Shown: positions 45,205 through 53,051 of the stretch, one piece after another
How positions within the stretch are numbered: the stretch's first letter is position 1
Layout of the letters: each line of letters begins with the position of its first letter
Assembly (NCBI GenBank): GCA_945909635.1
Contig: OX246690.1
Coordinates: 3,534,001 to 3,598,000 of the forward strand
Length of the DNA stretch: 64,000 nucleotides
Direction of reading: 5' to 3'
From: Clostridioides difficile_A
GTDB lineage: Bacteria; Bacillota; Clostridia; Peptostreptococcales; Peptostreptococcaceae
Translations under genes and position numbers: made by a program
The notes under the pieces: generated by a model
Told to the model about the DNA's origin: nothing
Databases searched by the model: none
Seen by the model: only the letters and a program-made list of their open reading frames with translations

Positions 45205-46899
45205 TTATGTAAATCTTTTTCTATCTAATTTAAAAATTATTCCTAATGCTATATAACATATCCCAATTACTAATACACCATAAGCCATAGATACTCCTAT
45301 CTTAAATTCTTGCATATTAGTTACAATGGATATTGAAATAGGTCTATTGTAAACGCCATAAAGCAAAGCTGACATTGTATATTCTCCAATTGTACGAATA
45401 AATACCAATATAGCCCCTGAAATTATTCCTGGCATCATATTTGGGATTATTATATTATAAAAGGTTTGTATTCTTCCAGCACCTAAACTCCTTGATGATT
45501 CTTCTAATCCTAAATTTATTGACTTCATAGCAACCTCATTGGATGAAAATAGTAATGGCAAGGCATAAATTGTATATGCTATAGGCAAAATATAAAAACC
45601 ACCTATTAAGGACTCATTAAAAGCAAATATACTTTTTTGATTAAATGTATTAATTAGGTTAACTGCAATAGCACTTGCAGGCATACTCCAAGGTAACATT
45701 ATAATAAATTTTGCTAGTCGATTATATGTATTATCCTTTTTAATTACTAAATATGATACTGGTACTGTAATTATCAATCCTAATGCCACTGCCATTAAAG
45801 ACATTTTCAAACTGTTTAAAATAGGCTGTAATACACGTGTTTTTTGGAAAATCATCTGGTAGTTTTCCAGTGTAAAATCTCTAGGAAATATGGTCGTCAT
45901 AATTGAATGTGTACTTACAAATGATAAGTATACAATAGTAATTATAGGGAGTATAATAATAATAATTTGTATTTCAATAATAATCTTAAATACAAATGTA
46001 AATAAGTCTTTTTTTCTATTATTAACTTTATAGCTTTGAGATTTTAGGGATGATACTACTCCATATTTTTTGCCATAATACTGTAACAAAAGCATAAATG
46101 CAATCCCCATTAGTAACAAAGTAATCACTTGAACTGAGGCTATATCCATATGGTTATTAGCCTTAGACCTAACAATCTGAGTACTCAAAACTTTAAAACC
46201 ACCACCTATAAGATTTGGTGCTGAGAAAGAACTAATCCCTGATGCAAAAGTTATAATAGTAGAAGTTATAACAGCTGGTGTAATAACAGGCCATATTACA
46301 TCAAAAAATACTCTTAGCTTTGATGCTCCCATTCCCTTTGCGGCTTCAACTGTTGAGTAATCCACATATTTTAAGGCAACATATACATTTAAATAAAAAT
46401 ACACATACTGAGTATAGGCAACCACAAATAAAATTCCCTTTAATCCACTAAAATCATAGGGTTTGTTGATAAATGAGAGTAAAATTTCTATAGATTTTGT
46501 AACTATCCCACTTTCTCCATAAAGCTGAATACATGCAATTACCATAATTACTCCAGGAATCATCATCGGACTTAGTAAAAGAATATGTATGATTTTTTTG
46601 TGTTTATCACAAACAAATGTCATATACAAGGCAAGTGATATACCCATAATTCCACATACAAGTACAGAACCCAATCCCAAAATTATAGTATTGCTTACTA
46701 CCCTTAAATTATTAGTATTTGAAAAATATTCTTTGAATACTTCAAAAGAATATCCACCTTCACCTTGAAATGCTTGTGCAAAGGTGTTAGCTATTGGAAC
46801 GATAATATATCCAATCAGAATCCAAAATAATATACTGTATAAAATAATAGAAATAATATTTTTAGATGTGAATTTACTATGGTTTCTTTTTTTAATCAT
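45205..46899 (-). CDS. ABC transporter permease, iron/FbpB type (two fused permease halves)
   Basis: A 564-aa inner-membrane permease with about twelve membrane segments and two binding-protein-dependent (EAA-type) loops: VEAAKGMGASKLRVFFDVIWPV in the first half and LEESSRSLGAGRIQTFYNIIIP in the second. This fused arrangement is typical of FbpB/ThiP-like Fe3+ or phosphonate importers. I chose ATG at 46899: it follows AGGGTG and lies 1 nt after the ATPase stop, whereas a GTG at 46920 is inside the ATPase gene. Last gene of the importer operon. Confidence 0.88.
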   Translation of the reverse strand: MIKKRNHSKFTSKNIISIILYSILFWILIGYIIVPIANTFAQAFQGEGGYSFEVFKEYFSNTNNLRVVSNTIILGLGSVLVCGIMGISLALYMTFVCDKHKKIIHILLLSPMMIPGVIMVIACIQLYGESGIVTKSIEILLSFINKPYDFSGLKGILFVVAYTQYVYFYLNVYVALKYVDYSTVEAAKGMGASKLRVFFDVIWPVITPAVITSTIITFASGISSFSAPNLIGGGFKVLSTQIVRSKANNHMDIASVQVITLLLMGIAFMLLLQYYGKKYGVVSSLKSQSYKVNNRKKDLFTFVFKIIIEIQIIIIILPIITIVYLSFVSTHSIMTTIFPRDFTLENYQMIFQKTRVLQPILNSLKMSLMAVALGLIITVPVSYLVIKKDNTYNRLAKFIIMLPWSMPASAIAVNLINTFNQKSIFAFNESLIGGFYILPIAYTIYALPLLFSSNEVAMKSINLGLEESSRSLGAGRIQTFYNIIIPNMMPGIISGAILVFIRTIGEYTMSALLYGVYNRPISISIVTNMQEFKIGVSMAYGVLVIGICYIALGIIFKLDRKRFT

Positions 46900-46900
46900 A

Positions 46901-47893
46901 TTATTCACCCTGTAGCACACCTAAATATGCCCTATCCCCTACATTTAATTTATTACTATTATTCAGCCTATTAAGTTCAGTCACTTGATATTTTTTCTCA
47001 TTATTTGATACTGTATATTCTAAAATTGGACCTAAGAAACGCTTAGATTCTACTTTTACTTTTACAAACCCACTTTGGTTAGTATTTTGCAACAATACCA
47101 TTTCTTCAGGTCTTTTATAAATATAAGGCTTTGTCTCTTTTTCAATATTAAAATTAACATAATCCTCTTTTTTAATACAGTTTGAAGTGCCTACAAAATT
47201 TGCCACAAAATCATTCAATGGTCTTTTGTAGACTTCCATTGGCATACCAATTTGAAGAACTTTACCCTTATCCATTACAGCTATTCTATCAGAAATAGCC
47301 AAGGCCTCTTGTTGATCATGAGTAATAAATAAAGTAGTAATACCAATTTTTTGCTGTATCTCTCTTATTTCTTCCCTCATTTTGACTCTTAAAGCTACAT
47401 CTAGATTAGACATTGGTTCATCTAATAAAAGCATCGTAGGCTCAATAGCTAATGCTCTTGCTACTGCCACTCTTTGTTGCTGTCCACCAGATAATTCATC
47501 AATCTTTTTTTTCCTAAAATCTTTCATTCCTGCTAGTTCTAAATAAGTATCACATTTTTCTACTATAATTTTTTTAGATAATTTTTTTATTTTTAATCCA
47601 TAAGATACATTTTCTTCTACAGTCATATTTGGAAACAATGCATAGTTTTGAAAAACAGTTCCCATATTTCTATTTTCTGGTTCTAGGTTGGTAATATTCT
47701 TATCACCAACATAAATACTCCCAGAAGAAGGTTTTATAAATCCACCAATTATTCTTAAAATGGTTGTTTTACCACATCCAGAAGGGCCTAATAAAGTAAA
47801 AAATTCGCCTTCTTTGATGGATATATTAATATCATGTAATACTTTTTCTTTTCCATAATAATGATTAATTTCCTTTAATTCTATATTCTTCAT
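46901..47893 (-). CDS. ABC transporter ATP-binding protein, FbpC/PotA type
   Basis: A 330-aa ATPase that powers the importer: Walker A GPSGCGKTT (36-44), Q-loop VFQNYALFP, signature LSGGQQQRVAVARALA (134-), Walker B LLLDEP (155-160), H-loop LFITHDQQEAL, and a C-terminal TOBE-like regulatory domain (about 230-330). The ATPase and permease genes are adjacent without a gap. The TOBE-like part often senses substrate level. Iron, polyamine or phosphonate are all possible from this subunit alone. Confidence 0.92.
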   Translation of the reverse strand: MKNIELKEINHYYGKEKVLHDINISIKEGEFFTLLGPSGCGKTTILRIIGGFIKPSSGSIYVGDKNITNLEPENRNMGTVFQNYALFPNMTVEENVSYGLKIKKLSKKIIVEKCDTYLELAGMKDFRKKKIDELSGGQQQRVAVARALAIEPTMLLLDEPMSNLDVALRVKMREEIREIQQKIGITTLFITHDQQEALAISDRIAVMDKGKVLQIGMPMEVYKRPLNDFVANFVGTSNCIKKEDYVNFNIEKETKPYIYKRPEEMVLLQNTNQSGFVKVKVESKRFLGPILEYTVSNNEKKYQVTELNRLNNSNKLNVGDRAYLGVLQGE

Positions 47894-48073
47894 ATCGACC
47901 CCACAAATTATCTAATATTTATAAATTTTAAATATACACATGATGAATCACTTCACATCATTGACTACTTCATTAATTACTCAAAAGCTATTTTATTTAA
48001 TATCAGAGTATTAGCATCATTAGGTAGCGTGAATTACACAAAAACCATGATATACTATAGTTCCCTTATACGT

Positions 48074-48103
48074 AAAATAGCGAGGAAAATCCTCACTATT
48101 TTT
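48074..48103 (-). terminator. weak hairpin between binding-protein gene and ATPase gene
   Basis: AAAATAGTGAGG and CCTCGCTATTTT on the minus strand pair (one G-U) around a 6-nt loop. The T-run after it is short, so it probably reduces but does not stop transcription, giving more binding protein than ATPase. The remaining 47894-48131 sequence shows no gene. Confidence 0.55.
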
Positions 48104-48131
48104 GTATATAATATTAAATTATCTAACTAGA

Positions 48132-49175
48132 CTATTTTATAGTTTTATTATTATCTATTATATCTGTTTCCCACTTTTCAATCCAGTTAGATTGATTTTT
48201 TCCAATTACAGACCAATCTACATCCATAGCTTTATATTCTTTCGACATCCACTTTGGTGAATCTTTAAGTGCAGAATCTAATGTTGGTATGCGGTTAAAA
48301 TCATTTGCAATCATAGCTTGAATCTTAGCACTTCCAACAAAATCTACAAATTTAGCTGCTACATTTGGATGTGGAGCATTTTTTAGAGCTGCTACACAGT
48401 CTGTAATTACTACAGAACCACTCTCTGCATCTACAACTTCTAATGGCATATTATTTTTTTCTTTATTATCTATTATATCACTTAACACTGCAACAGATAT
48501 CGCAGCCTCACCTTTACCAATTGCTGAATACATAACACTTCCACTATTGTAGTAGTTCTTGATATTTTTATTTAAACCTTCAAGGTACTTCCAAGCTTCA
48601 GCTTCACTCTTAGTAGTTGAATAGTAATTGATTAAGTTACTAACAGTAGAACGCATAGATGATGATAATGAGTCTCTAGTAACTATTAAATCTTTATATT
48701 CTTCTTTTGTTAAATCGCTCCAATCTTTTGGTGCTTTATCGGCTGATAATAATTTTGTGTTATAAAACATCATTACTGGTGTTTTTATAGTTCCATACCA
48801 GTATCCTTCTGAATCTTTATAAGACTTGTCCAATTCATTATTCCAACTTGGTTCAGTCTTTTCATATAATCCTTCTTCTTTTAATTGCATATATGTAGAC
48901 GTATCCCCACCAAACATTATGTCTGCTTGTGGATTATCTTTTTCACTTCTAACACGATCTGCTAGTTCACCCTTTAAGTTTATAAATTCAACATTAACTC
49001 CTGTTTCCTTTGTAAATTCTTCAGAAATCGCTCCTAGCATATCCTCACCATGAGTAGTATATACTACTAATGTATCCTCTAATTTATCACTTTTTGCTGC
49101 ATTATCATTGCTACAAGCTACCAGTGATAATGACATAACTACAGTTAATAAAATAGCTGCTATTTTTCTCTTCAT
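48132..49175 (-). CDS. ABC transporter substrate-binding lipoprotein, FbpA-like
   Basis: A 347-aa type II periplasmic-binding-fold lipoprotein. The signal peptide is positively charged (MKRKIAAILL) and ends in a lipobox SLVAC with the lipidated Cys21. The body (LVVYTTHGEDMLGAISEEFTKETGVNVEF, ADIMFGGDT, ISVAVLSDI) is like Fe3+- or 2-aminoethylphosphonate-binding FbpA proteins. I chose ATG at 49175 because GGAGGAG lies 5-6 nt upstream; an upstream ATG at 49235 adds 20 residues before the signal peptide. First gene of the importer operon. Ferric iron is the likely but unproven ligand. Confidence 0.88.
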   Translation of the reverse strand: MKRKIAAILLTVVMSLSLVACSNDNAAKSDKLEDTLVVYTTHGEDMLGAISEEFTKETGVNVEFINLKGELADRVRSEKDNPQADIMFGGDTSTYMQLKEEGLYEKTEPSWNNELDKSYKDSEGYWYGTIKTPVMMFYNTKLLSADKAPKDWSDLTKEEYKDLIVTRDSLSSSMRSTVSNLINYYSTTKSEAEAWKYLEGLNKNIKNYYNSGSVMYSAIGKGEAAISVAVLSDIIDNKEKNNMPLEVVDAESGSVVITDCVAALKNAPHPNVAAKFVDFVGSAKIQAMIANDFNRIPTLDSALKDSPKWMSKEYKAMDVDWSVIGKNQSNWIEKWETDIIDNNKTIK

Positions 49176-49206
49176 ATTGACTCCTCCCCCCATATTCTCC
49201 ATGTTC

Positions 49207-49235
49207 ATTTTAAATGTTATTATTCTTATAGTCAA
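49207..49235 (-). promoter_or_regulatory. promoter of the iron-type ABC importer operon
   Basis: On the minus strand TTGACT (49230-49235) and TAAAAT (49207-49212) are 17 nt apart, 32 nt before the lipoprotein ATG. I see no clear Fur box (GATAATGATTATCATTATC) over it. Confidence 0.6.
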
Positions 49236-49412
49236 TGATTCGACAATAATCTATATAATTGTATTTTTCTATAATTACTTATTTTGTTATTGTTTTTTTC
49301 TATATCCATGTTTATTTTTATACATATAATTTTTGTATTCACATTAATCCTTTTTTAATATTAGTATTGTATTTCTTCAAGACATATTTTAAGTATTAGT
49401 ATTATCATTATA

Positions 49413-49439
49413 TAAAAAAATGACCTATAAATAGGTCAT
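49413..49439 (-). terminator. intrinsic terminator after XRE gene
   Basis: TGACCTAT (49421-49428) pairs with ATAGGTCA (49431-49438), followed by U7 on the minus strand, about 195 nt after the XRE stop. The gap 49440-49633 shows nothing else. Confidence 0.75.
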
Positions 49440-49633
49440 CTGAACTAATGATTTTATGGTATATGAGATATTTTCTTAAATCACTTATTATTTACAATAC
49501 TCTTTTTATCTTAAAATAATTATAATCTAACTTTAATCACACATTATGTTACATACAAATATTTTTAGCAAACTTAATAATTAAATAGCTATATTTCATT
49601 AACCATCTTATAAATAGTTATATAACCTATCCA

Positions 49634-49834
49634 CTATTCTTCCTCAATAAATTCAAATAAATTTTCCACTGTAGTATTGAATACTTTAGCAATATCCATA
49701 GCTAACTTTAAAGAAGGATTATATTTTCCATTTTCTAAGTGTACAATAGTCTCACGTCTTACTCCAACCGATTTAGCAAGTTCATTTTGTGTCATAAGGA
49801 GTTTTTCCCTATATTCTTTAATTTTTGTCTTCAT
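49634..49834 (-). CDS. small XRE-family helix-turn-helix regulator
   Basis: A 66-aa Cro/CI-type regulator made of one HTH: KEYREKLLMTQNELAKSVGVRRETIVHLENGKYNPSLKLAMDIAKVF. Short stand-alone HTH proteins of this form often regulate the membrane protein encoded before them. I start it at ATG 49834; a GTG at 49846, directly after the previous stop, is the alternative and would add four residues. Neither has an ideal ribosome site. It is the last gene of a three-gene leftward unit. Confidence 0.8.
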   Translation of the reverse strand: MKTKIKEYREKLLMTQNELAKSVGVRRETIVHLENGKYNPSLKLAMDIAKVFNTTVENLFEFIEEE

Positions 49835-49846
49835 CAATATTGACAC

Positions 49847-50263
49847 TTAGTTACATATCCCCCTTTTATCAAAGTACACATACAAAATTAATTTAGATAA
49901 TGATTGTATAAATAATACTGCAATAAGAATTATGCCAGTGTCCTGGTTTGATATATTTATATTCCTTGTATAAGGAGTTGCAAAGAAAATAGCAATTATA
50001 ACTATAGAATACATCATTATTGTTATTGCAATCTGATTAACCTTTGATAGTATAAATTTAGATGATTCATCAACTAAATCATTATATTTTTTATTATAAA
50101 TTAGATAACAACCAAAAACTATTAACCAGCTCAGCCCTGGAAGAGAAGCCGTACTTGGACCTTTAAAAATATACTTAGTCGCTAATACTGCTATAAAAAA
50201 ATAAGTTATTACAAGTAATTCTAAGATAAGCTTTGATTTTACTCCAGTTTCTGATTTAGACAT
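49847..50263 (-). CDS. four-segment membrane protein, paralogue 2
   Basis: A 138-aa membrane protein with about four hydrophobic segments and a central cytoplasmic motif NKKYNDLVDESSKFILSKVNQIA. It is a clear paralogue of 50324-50737: both share GVK at the N-terminus, IFKG, YNKKYNDLVDE and the C-terminus FDKRGICN. I chose ATG at 50263 because GGAGG lies 8 nt upstream; an ATG at 50311 belongs to a relic described below. Function unknown. It precedes the XRE regulator by 12 nt, an arrangement seen for small membrane protein-HTH pairs. Confidence 0.75.
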   Translation of the reverse strand: MSKSETGVKSKLILELLVITYFFIAVLATKYIFKGPSTASLPGLSWLIVFGCYLIYNKKYNDLVDESSKFILSKVNQIAITIMMYSIVIIAIFFATPYTRNINISNQDTGIILIAVLFIQSLSKLILYVYFDKRGICN

Positions 50264-50287
50264 ATAAAAATCCTCCTTAAAAGTTAT

Positions 50288-50311
50288 ATATTCTTTAGTT
50301 TTTGTTTTCAT
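50288..50311 (-). pseudogene. first eight codons of a duplicated XRE gene (relic)
   Basis: ATGAAAACAAAAACTAAAGA followed by ATAT on the minus strand reads MKTKTKEY and matches the XRE start MKTKIKEY. It then runs directly into ACTTTTAAGGAGG, the ribosome-site region of the next membrane gene. The rest of that XRE copy is deleted. Confidence 0.6.
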
Positions 50312-50323
50312 TAATATAATTAC

Positions 50324-50737
50324 TTAATTACATATACCTCTTTTATCAAAATGTATATACAGAATTAATTTAGATAACGATTGTATAAATAAAACTGCTA
50401 ATAGAATTATACCTATATCCAAATTTGATACATCCAAAGCTCTTGTATGATTAGCTGAAAAGAGAACAGCTATTACAAACATAGAGTACAGCATTATTTT
50501 TGATGCAATTTGATCAACCTTTAATAACATAAGTTTTGATGCCTCATCGACTAAATCATTATATTTTTTATTATACATTGAGTCAAATACCCAAAAAACT
50601 AATAAGATTATAAAAGTAATCCAAATACCTTCGCCTTTAAAAATAAACTTTTCTAATAATAAGTCTATAAAGAAATAGGATAGCATCAGGAATTCTGAAA
50701 CAAGATTTGCTTTAACACCAAGCTTCAATCTAGACAT
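50324..50737 (-). CDS. four-segment membrane protein, paralogue 1
   Basis: A 137-aa membrane protein with about four hydrophobic segments, paralogous to 49847-50263 (shared YFFIDLLLEKFIFKG-type first segment, YNKKYNDLVDEASKLMLLKVDQIA loop and DKRGICN end). Function not recognised. It is the first gene of the unit. Upstream is a 16-bp inverted repeat (50757-50795) overlapping the probable promoter, likely the site of the XRE regulator. Confidence 0.75.
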   Translation of the reverse strand: MSRLKLGVKANLVSEFLMLSYFFIDLLLEKFIFKGEGIWITFIILLVFWVFDSMYNKKYNDLVDEASKLMLLKVDQIASKIMLYSMFVIAVLFSANHTRALDVSNLDIGIILLAVLFIQSLSKLILYIHFDKRGICN

Positions 50738-50756
50738 ATAAAATCACCCCTTAAAA

Positions 50757-50795
50757 GTTATATATTTATAACACCTCATGTTATAAATATATAAC
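50757..50795. promoter_or_regulatory. 16-bp inverted repeat, probable XRE operator
   Basis: GTTATATATTTATAAC (50757-50772) and its exact inverse (50780-50795) flank a 7-nt spacer. On the minus strand a -35-like TTGTAA and a TATATT -10 17 nt on overlap the distal arm. Repression of the membrane-protein operon by its XRE gene is a natural reading. I see no gene in 50796-51162. Confidence 0.6.
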
Positions 50796-51162
50796 TTTTC
50801 CAAATAAATTACAAGAAAATATTGTAAATGCTTAATAATATTTTTACAAGTATAGTCCATAAAAGATTTCATAATAGATATTTAATGCTTACAAATAATA
50901 TTATAAAATTACTTTTTTATTCACTCCTATATAACCCGCTCTCTAAAAAATTCTTATACCATAAAAATTTATTCTTTAGTAAGCAGTACAGTACTAGATT
51001 GGTTTATTGTATCTATTCCCTCAATCATATCATTTAATAACTATTATCCTAATTAATAAGCAATATTAAAATGTATAGTTATACAACCTAAATTCACTTC
51101 AATATCCTTCAAAAATACCTTTTTGAGCGACTGGAGTATGGTTTTGGATTTCATAATCAAAA

Positions 51163-51201
51163 TAAAAAACCACTTATCTATTGCCATAGAGAAAGTGGTT
51201 T
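51163..51201 (-). terminator. intrinsic terminator after PfpI gene
   Basis: AAACCACTT (51167-51175) pairs with AAGTGGTTT (51193-51201), followed by U-rich sequence on the minus strand. Confidence 0.8.
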
Positions 51202-51231
51202 AGAATTTGAATTTAAAAATAAATCTTAAAT

Positions 51232-51861
51232 TTATTTATTACAATTCATTAATTCGAAAAAATATTTAGAGTCATGTGTCTTATAAAGATTTAGCCAAGA
51301 AGTTAATGCTTCTTCTTTAAAAACATCTAAAACTTGTAAAACTTGTATCGTAAATTCTAATGGTGCAATTCCTGAAGCAGTAATTAAATTTTCATCACTA
51401 ACTGCAGATTCCATTTTATAATATTTTTCTCCAGAATAACTTGGTATCACCATTTTTAGAAATTCTAAATCATTACTTGTATGATTTCTAAAATCTAGTA
51501 AACCTGTTTTAGCTAACCCTAAAGTAGCACCACAAATAGCTGCAACTATAGGCCCTTGTTCCAAAGCCCCCTTAGATTTTTCTAATATTTTCTCATGACC
51601 CATAGACATCCAAGTATTTCCCCCTGGCAAAATTAATAAATCATTACTTTCAATATTAAGCTCATCAATTGTAATCTCAGGTAAAACTTTTAATCCACCC
51701 ATTGTTATAATAGGATTTTTATCAACTCCTACTGTAATTACTTTTAGTTGCTTTAATCCTTTTTTGAAATATCTTCCTGTGTTTAATTCAGCAGTTAAAT
51801 ATCCAACTTCCCAATCTGACATAGTATCGAATACATACATATATACTTTTCTATTTTTCAT
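51232..51861 (-). CDS. DJ-1/PfpI-family protein
   Basis: A 209-aa type 1 glutamine-amidotransferase-like protein. The nucleophile elbow AAICGATLGLA carries Cys110, and LILPGGNTWMSMGHEKI forms the other side of the site. Members act as chaperones, glyoxalases or hydrolases; this one cannot be assigned. It lies downstream of a WYL-domain regulator, separated by a strong hairpin. It could be a stress-response hydrolase controlled by that regulator. Confidence 0.85.
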   Translation of the reverse strand: MKNRKVYMYVFDTMSDWEVGYLTAELNTGRYFKKGLKQLKVITVGVDKNPIITMGGLKVLPEITIDELNIESNDLLILPGGNTWMSMGHEKILEKSKGALEQGPIVAAICGATLGLAKTGLLDFRNHTSNDLEFLKMVIPSYSGEKYYKMESAVSDENLITASGIAPLEFTIQVLQVLDVFKEEALTSWLNLYKTHDSKYFFELMNCNK

Positions 51862-51903
51862 CTTTTACTCCTTATCTTATCAATTAATATACCTACATTG
51901 TAA

Positions 51904-51940
51904 AATAACTTAACTGACATACTCTGTCAGTTAAGTTATT
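51904..51940 (-). terminator. hairpin between WYL regulator and PfpI gene
   Basis: AATAACTTAACTGAC (51904-51918) and its inverse (51926-51940) form a 15-bp stem that overlaps the regulator's stop codon. The tail UUUUACAA is short, so it may be partial. Confidence 0.7.
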
Positions 51941-52901
51941 AAATTTGATAATGATTAATTAATTCGAATAAATCTTCAACCATTTTATACCTAAGACTTA
52001 ATGGTTCAATTATTTGTATAGATTTTCTATAAGGTATAAGTATATTTGGTACATATGTAAATATTATATCTTCTTGAAGTTTAAATATTGCTTTATTTGA
52101 AGTCCTTTCTTTCAAATAATATCCTAGAAGCCAATGCTGACATAAGTTGTCCAATGCATTTATCTTTCCTTCTATAACTAATTGTATAGTATTATCTTCA
52201 TCTTTTGTCTCGTCCATAATCCCCTTTATAAAGAATTCACTTGCTGAAAATTCCTTTGGTCTATTAAAAGTATTTGATGTTTCTATAACACTACTAATTC
52301 TATCTAACCTAAAGCTACGAATCTCATTTCTCATTTGGCAAAATGCTACTATGTACCAATTATTATTCCAACGAACAATTCCATATGGATTTATAATCCT
52401 ACATTTTGATTTTTCTTCATGAGCTGTACGATAGTTAATTTTTACAGATGATTCATTTGCTATACTATTTTTCAATTTTTTAAGTACAGATTCTATGGAT
52501 ATTTTTCCAGTGGGTTTTATTACTTCAAAACCTATTAAATGTTTTGTTAAAATTTCTTCTTGTTTTTGATTTGAATACATTTTTAACTTTGAAGTTGCTT
52601 TATCTAATGTTTCATCTAAGAAACACCCTTCTTCTTTAGCAAATATAGCTGCATGAAGTAGAGCAGTTTGCTCTTCTGTATTGAAAAAAAGAGGTGCTTT
52701 GATGAAATTATTCAAAAGTGTATATCCACCATTATGACCTGTATCTGAAATTATAGGTATTCCAGTAGCAGATAATGCATCAATGTGTCTGTAAACAGTT
52801 CTTATGTTTATTTCTAGTTTTTCAGATATTTGTTTTGCGGTTATTTTTTTATCTGAGTTTAGCATCCATAATATGGACATCATATTATCAATTTTAGCCA
52901 T
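51939..52901 (-). CDS. WYL-domain transcriptional regulator (YafY/DeoR-like)
   Basis: A 320-aa regulator with an N-terminal winged HTH (about 1-60; MMSILWMLNSDKKITAKQISEKLEINIRTVYRHIDAL) and a WYL ligand-binding domain (about 140-210; KINYRTAHEEKSKCRIINPYGIVRWNNNWYIVAFC), followed by a C-terminal WCX-like extension. WYL proteins bind nucleotides or DNA and regulate stress or defence genes. It probably regulates the PfpI gene downstream. Confidence 0.88.
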   Translation of the reverse strand: MAKIDNMMSILWMLNSDKKITAKQISEKLEINIRTVYRHIDALSATGIPIISDTGHNGGYTLLNNFIKAPLFFNTEEQTALLHAAIFAKEEGCFLDETLDKATSKLKMYSNQKQEEILTKHLIGFEVIKPTGKISIESVLKKLKNSIANESSVKINYRTAHEEKSKCRIINPYGIVRWNNNWYIVAFCQMRNEIRSFRLDRISSVIETSNTFNRPKEFSASEFFIKGIMDETKDEDNTIQLVIEGKINALDNLCQHWLLGYYLKERTSNKAIFKLQEDIIFTYVPNILIPYRKSIQIIEPLSLRYKMVEDLFELINHYQI

Positions 52902-52962
52902 ATAGTTTTACCTCTTTGTGTGTGTTTTATAAGTTAATTATATAGGTTATGATTAGTTTTCA

Positions 52963-52994
52963 CAAAAAAATATTAGCAAAGTGCTAATATTTTT
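52963..52994 (-). terminator. intrinsic terminator after ABC-3C operon
   Basis: AAAAATATTAGCA (52966-52978) pairs with TGCTAATATTTTT (52982-52994) around a 3-nt loop, followed by U7 on the minus strand. It lies immediately beyond the 52997-53018 repeat. Confidence 0.8.
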
Positions 52995-52996
52995 AT

Positions 52997-53018
52997 TGGA
53001 TTTTAATGGTGGAGACGA
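52997..53018 (-). repeat. left direct repeat (tmRNA/tRNA-end-like att remnant)
   Basis: Plus strand TGGATTTTAATGGTGGAGAC followed by GA. On the minus strand this ends TCTCCACCATTAAAATCCA, the look of a 3' CCA end plus downstream spacer. Only TCGTCTCCACCA of the putative RNA end is conserved; upstream it continues GGACTTGAATCGTGGGG. Confidence 0.6.
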
Positions 53019-53051
53019 ATCGTAAGAATAATCCCCACGATTCAAGTCCTT

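Noticed and set aside
49176..49260. Fur box upstream of the iron-type importer
   Set aside because: I found no good match to GATAATGATTATCATTATC over the promoter, so iron regulation is not claimed.
50828..51037. 69-codon plus-strand frame
   Set aside because: No ribosome site, no recognisable domain, AT-rich intergenic sequence.
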